DNA from: Prevotellaceae bacterium KH2P17
Lineage (GTDB): Bacteria > Bacteroidota > Bacteroidia > Bacteroidales > Bacteroidaceae
Assembly (NCBI GenBank): GCA_900199655.1
Contig: FZRE01000018.1
Span: 1 to 64,000 of the forward strand
Length of the DNA: 64,000 bases
Reading direction: 5' to 3'
The position numbers and the translations under genes are program-made. Positions 61,444 through 64,000 of the stretch are shown here, piece by piece; the first letter of the stretch is position 1; each line of letters starts with the position of its first letter. Below the pieces are notes generated by a model. It had not been told where the DNA came from, ran no database searches, and was given only the letters and a program-made list of their open reading frames with translations.

Positions 61444-62706
61444 ATGGAGTTAAAAAGAGTAGTAGTAACAGGTCTTGGTGCCGTAACGCCGCTGGGAAAC
61501 AATCCAGAGGACACTTGGAACGCCATGTTGGCGGGCAAGAGTGGTGCCGCTCCCATTACTCATTTCGACAGTTCTAAGTTCAAATCACAGTTTGCGTGCG
61601 AGGTGAAGGACCTGGACGTGAACGAGTGGATTGACCGCAAGGAGGCCCGCAAGCTCGACCGCTACACCCAGCTGGCCATGATTAGCGCCATGCAGGGCGT
61701 GAAGGACGCGGGAATAGACTTAGAAACTGAAGACAAGAACCGTATCGGCGTCATCTACGGCGTGGGTATCGGCGGTATCAATACCTTTGAGGAAGAGGTG
61801 ACATACTACGGCCAGCACATCGAAGACGGGCCCAAGTTCAACCCCTTCTTCATCCCGAAGATGATTGCCGACATCGCCTCCGGCCAAATCAGCATCCACT
61901 TCGGATTCCACGGACCCAACTATACAACGACCTCGGCCTGCGCCTCTTCCAGCAATGCTCTGGCCGATGCGTTCAACCTCATACGCCTGGGAAAGGCCAA
62001 CATCATCGTGAGCGGCGGTGCCGAAGCTGCCATCTGCGCCACCGGCGTGGGCGGTTTCAACGCCATGAAGGCCCTCTCCACCCGCAACGACGACCCTGAG
62101 CACGCCAGCCGTCCGTTCAGTGCAAGCCGCGACGGGTTCGTCATGGGCGAAGGCGCCGGTTGCCTCGTGCTCGAGGAACTGGAGCATGCAAAGGCCCGCG
62201 GAGCCAAGATTTACGCCGAAATGGTGGGCGAGGGAGAGAGTGCCGACGCCTATCACATCACCGCATCGCACCCCGAAGGCCTCGGTGCCAAGCTCGTAAT
62301 GCAGGCTGCCCTTGAGGATGCAGGCATGCAGCCCGAGGACATCGACTACATCAACGTGCACGGAACATCGACCCACGTGGGCGACATTTCAGAGGCCAAG
62401 GCCATCAAGGAAGTGTTCGGCGAGCAGGCCTACAAGCTCAACATCAGTTCCACCAAGTCCATGACGGGCCACCTTCTGGGTGCCGCAGGTGCCGTGGAGG
62501 CAATGGCCTGCGTGCTCTCGGTGCAGAACGACATCGTTCCGCCGACCATCAACCACGAGGAGGGAGACGATGATCCGGATATAGACTATGACATGAACTT
62601 TACGTTCAACAAGGCCCAGAAGCGCGAAGTGCGTGCTGCACTGAGCAACACGTTCGGCTTCGGAGGCCACAACTGCTGCGTAGTATTCAAGAAGTATGCT
62701 GAATAA
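61444..62706 (+). CDS. fabF: 3-oxoacyl-ACP synthase II
   Basis: A 420-residue thiolase-fold condensing enzyme that elongates acyl-ACP with malonyl-ACP. The catalytic triad is visible: Cys in TTTSACASSSNALADA, His in NVHGTSTHVGD and His in KSMTGHLLGAAGAVEAM, with the conserved Lys just before. N-terminal RVVVTGLGAVTPLGNNPEDT and C-terminal SNTFGFGGHN are full-length features. The stop overlaps the start of rnc by 11 nt, so the two are translationally coupled. Confidence 0.98.
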   Translation: MELKRVVVTGLGAVTPLGNNPEDTWNAMLAGKSGAAPITHFDSSKFKSQFACEVKDLDVNEWIDRKEARKLDRYTQLAMISAMQGVKDAGIDLETEDKNRIGVIYGVGIGGINTFEEEVTYYGQHIEDGPKFNPFFIPKMIADIASGQISIHFGFHGPNYTTTSACASSSNALADAFNLIRLGKANIIVSGGAEAAICATGVGGFNAMKALSTRNDDPEHASRPFSASRDGFVMGEGAGCLVLEELEHAKARGAKIYAEMVGEGESADAYHITASHPEGLGAKLVMQAALEDAGMQPEDIDYINVHGTSTHVGDISEAKAIKEVFGEQAYKLNISSTKSMTGHLLGAAGAVEAMACVLSVQNDIVPPTINHEEGDDDPDIDYDMNFTFNKAQKREVRAALSNTFGFGGHNCCVVFKKYAE

Positions 62707-63760
62707 CATCATCGACCGAATAAGGCTCCCATTCCGAAAGGATAAGGAGCTTTATTCGTCTCTGTACCACATCATCGGCATGTATCCCCGCGACATCAGC
62801 TACTACAAGATGGCGCTCATGCACAAGAGCGTGATGCACCGCAACAAGAAAGGCAAGCCGATGAACAACGAGCGGCTCGAGTTCTTAGGAGACGCCATCC
62901 TGGATGCCATCGTGGGCGACATTGTTTACCGCCATTTCCCCGGCAAACGCGAAGGATTCCTCACCAACACGCGCTCAAAGCTCGTGCAGCGTGACACCCT
63001 GAACAAGCTGGCACAGGAGATGGGCATCAATCAACTCATTCTTTCGTCAGGCCACAGCTCCTCCCACAACAGCTACATGGGCGGCAACGCGTTCGAGGCA
63101 CTCGTAGGAGCGCTCTACCTGGACCGCGGCTACAACGCCTGCATGCACTTCATGCGCAAACGTATTCTGGCACAAATGATAAACATCGACAAGGTTGCCT
63201 ACAAGGAAGTTAACTTCAAGAGCAAGCTCATCGAATGGAGTCAGAAGAACCGCGTGCGCATGGAATTCAAGCTCATTGAGCAGCAGAAAGACAAGAGCGG
63301 CAGCCCGAAATTCAACTTCATGGTTGTACTCGAGGGTATTGAAGGATGCAGCGCCACGGGCTTCAGCAAGAAAGAAAGCCAGCAGATGGCCTGCAAGCTC
63401 ACCCTGGAACGGCTGAAGAAGAAACCCCAGTTCATAGACCAGGTGTTCGCCGCAAAGGGCAATCGCACCAAAATGGAGGAAGAACCGGTGGAAATAGTGC
63501 CCGATACGGAGGTGAAAGAGGACTTCATCATCGCACAGGACGGCAATGAGGCAGAGCCCGAGAAGCACGAAACCATCTTCAAGGAAGAGGTGTTCGACGA
63601 GCACGAGAGTGCCCGCGACGAGGCGCCTGCACCTGCTGCCGAGCATGTGGAAGCCGCTCTGGAGGGTGATGAGTTTGACCTGAGCGACATCAGCGCCAAA
63701 GAACAGAGCCGCGAAGAAATCATCGCCGCCGCCGAAGCCGAGGCGTTCAAGAAAGAGTAG
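62696..63760 (+). CDS. rnc: Ribonuclease III with long acidic C-terminal extension
   Basis: A 354-residue RNase III, cutting double-stranded RNA in rRNA and mRNA processing. The nuclease domain has the signature NNERLEFLGDAILDAIVGDI and the second acidic cluster GNAFEALVGALYLDRGY; the dsRNA-binding domain spans about residues 175-245 (NFKSKLIEWSQKNRVRMEFK ... TGFSKKESQQMACKLTLERL). Residues about 250-354 form an acidic, low-complexity tail (EEEPVEIVPDTEVKEDFIIA and onward) absent from the 220-250-residue enzymes of most bacteria. The start overlaps fabF by 11 nt. Confidence 0.96.
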   Translation: MLNNIIDRIRLPFRKDKELYSSLYHIIGMYPRDISYYKMALMHKSVMHRNKKGKPMNNERLEFLGDAILDAIVGDIVYRHFPGKREGFLTNTRSKLVQRDTLNKLAQEMGINQLILSSGHSSSHNSYMGGNAFEALVGALYLDRGYNACMHFMRKRILAQMINIDKVAYKEVNFKSKLIEWSQKNRVRMEFKLIEQQKDKSGSPKFNFMVVLEGIEGCSATGFSKKESQQMACKLTLERLKKKPQFIDQVFAAKGNRTKMEEEPVEIVPDTEVKEDFIIAQDGNEAEPEKHETIFKEEVFDEHESARDEAPAPAAEHVEAALEGDEFDLSDISAKEQSREEIIAAAEAEAFKKE

Positions 63761-63807
63761 TAATAAAGCCCACCCCCGCCCCTCCCTTGGTGAGGGGAGC
63801 CAGGGGC

Positions 63808-63886
63808 AATGCGCTTGCGCGTATGCTGCATGCCGGTTTCATCCCGGCTGCCGGCGATACGCGCAAGCGCATTTGCTTTTTCTTTC
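63808..63886 (+). terminator. Hairpin terminator after rnc
   Basis: aatgcgcttgcgcgtat (63808-63824) pairs perfectly with atacgcgcaagcgcatt (63857-63873), with smaller pairs in the loop, followed by tgctttttct. Confidence 0.8.
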
Positions 63887-63980
63887 CGCTGTTTTTACCT
63901 TTCTCTTCCTCTTTCTTCCTCGTTTCTTACCTTGTGCAGGTGCCTTTCCTGCCCTCTTTTTCCTCCTTTTTCAACCGCAT

Positions 63981-64000
63981 ACATCATCCCCTCTTAACCT
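63981..64000 (+). repeat. Start of another hairpin arm at the window edge
   Basis: atcatcccctcttaacct begins a TTAGG-type arm and is cut by the window end. The 230 bp before it are pyrimidine-rich with no gene evident. Confidence 0.6.

Overview
The window comes from a member of the Bacteroidales and looks most like Prevotella or a close relative. The evidence is three SusC/SusD pairs, a GC-rich and densely coded chromosome, start codons with little Shine-Dalgarno signal, a 'smalltalk' micro-protein next to an HU-like gene, and many promoters of the Bacteroidetes type (TTG, about 20 bp, then TAnnTTTG). I see no rRNA, tRNA, CRISPR array, integrase or transposase gene.

Layout. 0.4-12.2 kb is housekeeping: a polytopic membrane protein, an HU-like protein with its smalltalk partner, a beta-propeller exported protein, cysS, an operon read leftward (U32 peptidase, SufE, a double-DTG retropepsin-like protein, a SpoU methyltransferase, a Fur-family regulator), a C1-type peptidase lipoprotein and trpS. 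13.4-20.9 kb is a SusC/SusD locus with its own ECF sigma factor and FecR anti-sigma factor; direct repeats of 180 bp flank it. 22.0-26.8 kb is a second SusC/SusD pair, followed by a serine hydrolase and a lipoprotein trehalase. 30.9-40.7 kb is a beta-glucan utilization locus: DUF6377 regulator, GH16 enzyme, surface glycan-binding lipoprotein with two similar C-terminal domains, SusD and SusC. 41-50 kb holds a DUF4377-like lipoprotein, a flavoprotein, two small outer-membrane barrels and an oxygen/NO-defence group (cupin, flavodoxin, rubredoxin, flavo-diiron protein; opposite them NDH-2 and a DUF438/PAS protein). 51.8-54.7 kb is an uptake operon (TonB-dependent receptor, DUF1893, ECF-type S component). 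55.9-60.6 kb holds a DUF3298 protein, three glycosyltransferases and a DUF4254 protein, probably for cell-surface polysaccharide. 61.1-63.8 kb is acpP-fabF-rnc.

The most unusual content lies between genes. Most intergenic gaps over 500 bp are filled with a composite repeat built from several sequence families: a paired inverted hairpin arm, a 'gacagagtaac' unit, and triplets of TTCAAGnnnCTTGAA palindromes. By coordinate arithmetic nearly all unit-to-unit distances are exact multiples of 22 bp, and copies of the hairpin element differ in length by exactly 22 or 44 bp. A second, sequence-unrelated triplet palindrome (CGACAnnTGTCG) has the same 22-bp step. I do not recognise this family and consider it the best candidate for something undescribed. 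Two unrelated genes (the SpoU methyltransferase and the trehalase) also carry in-frame arrays of the same 7-bp repeat. Several genes have a promoter -7 box only 4-5 nt before the ATG, which implies leaderless mRNAs.
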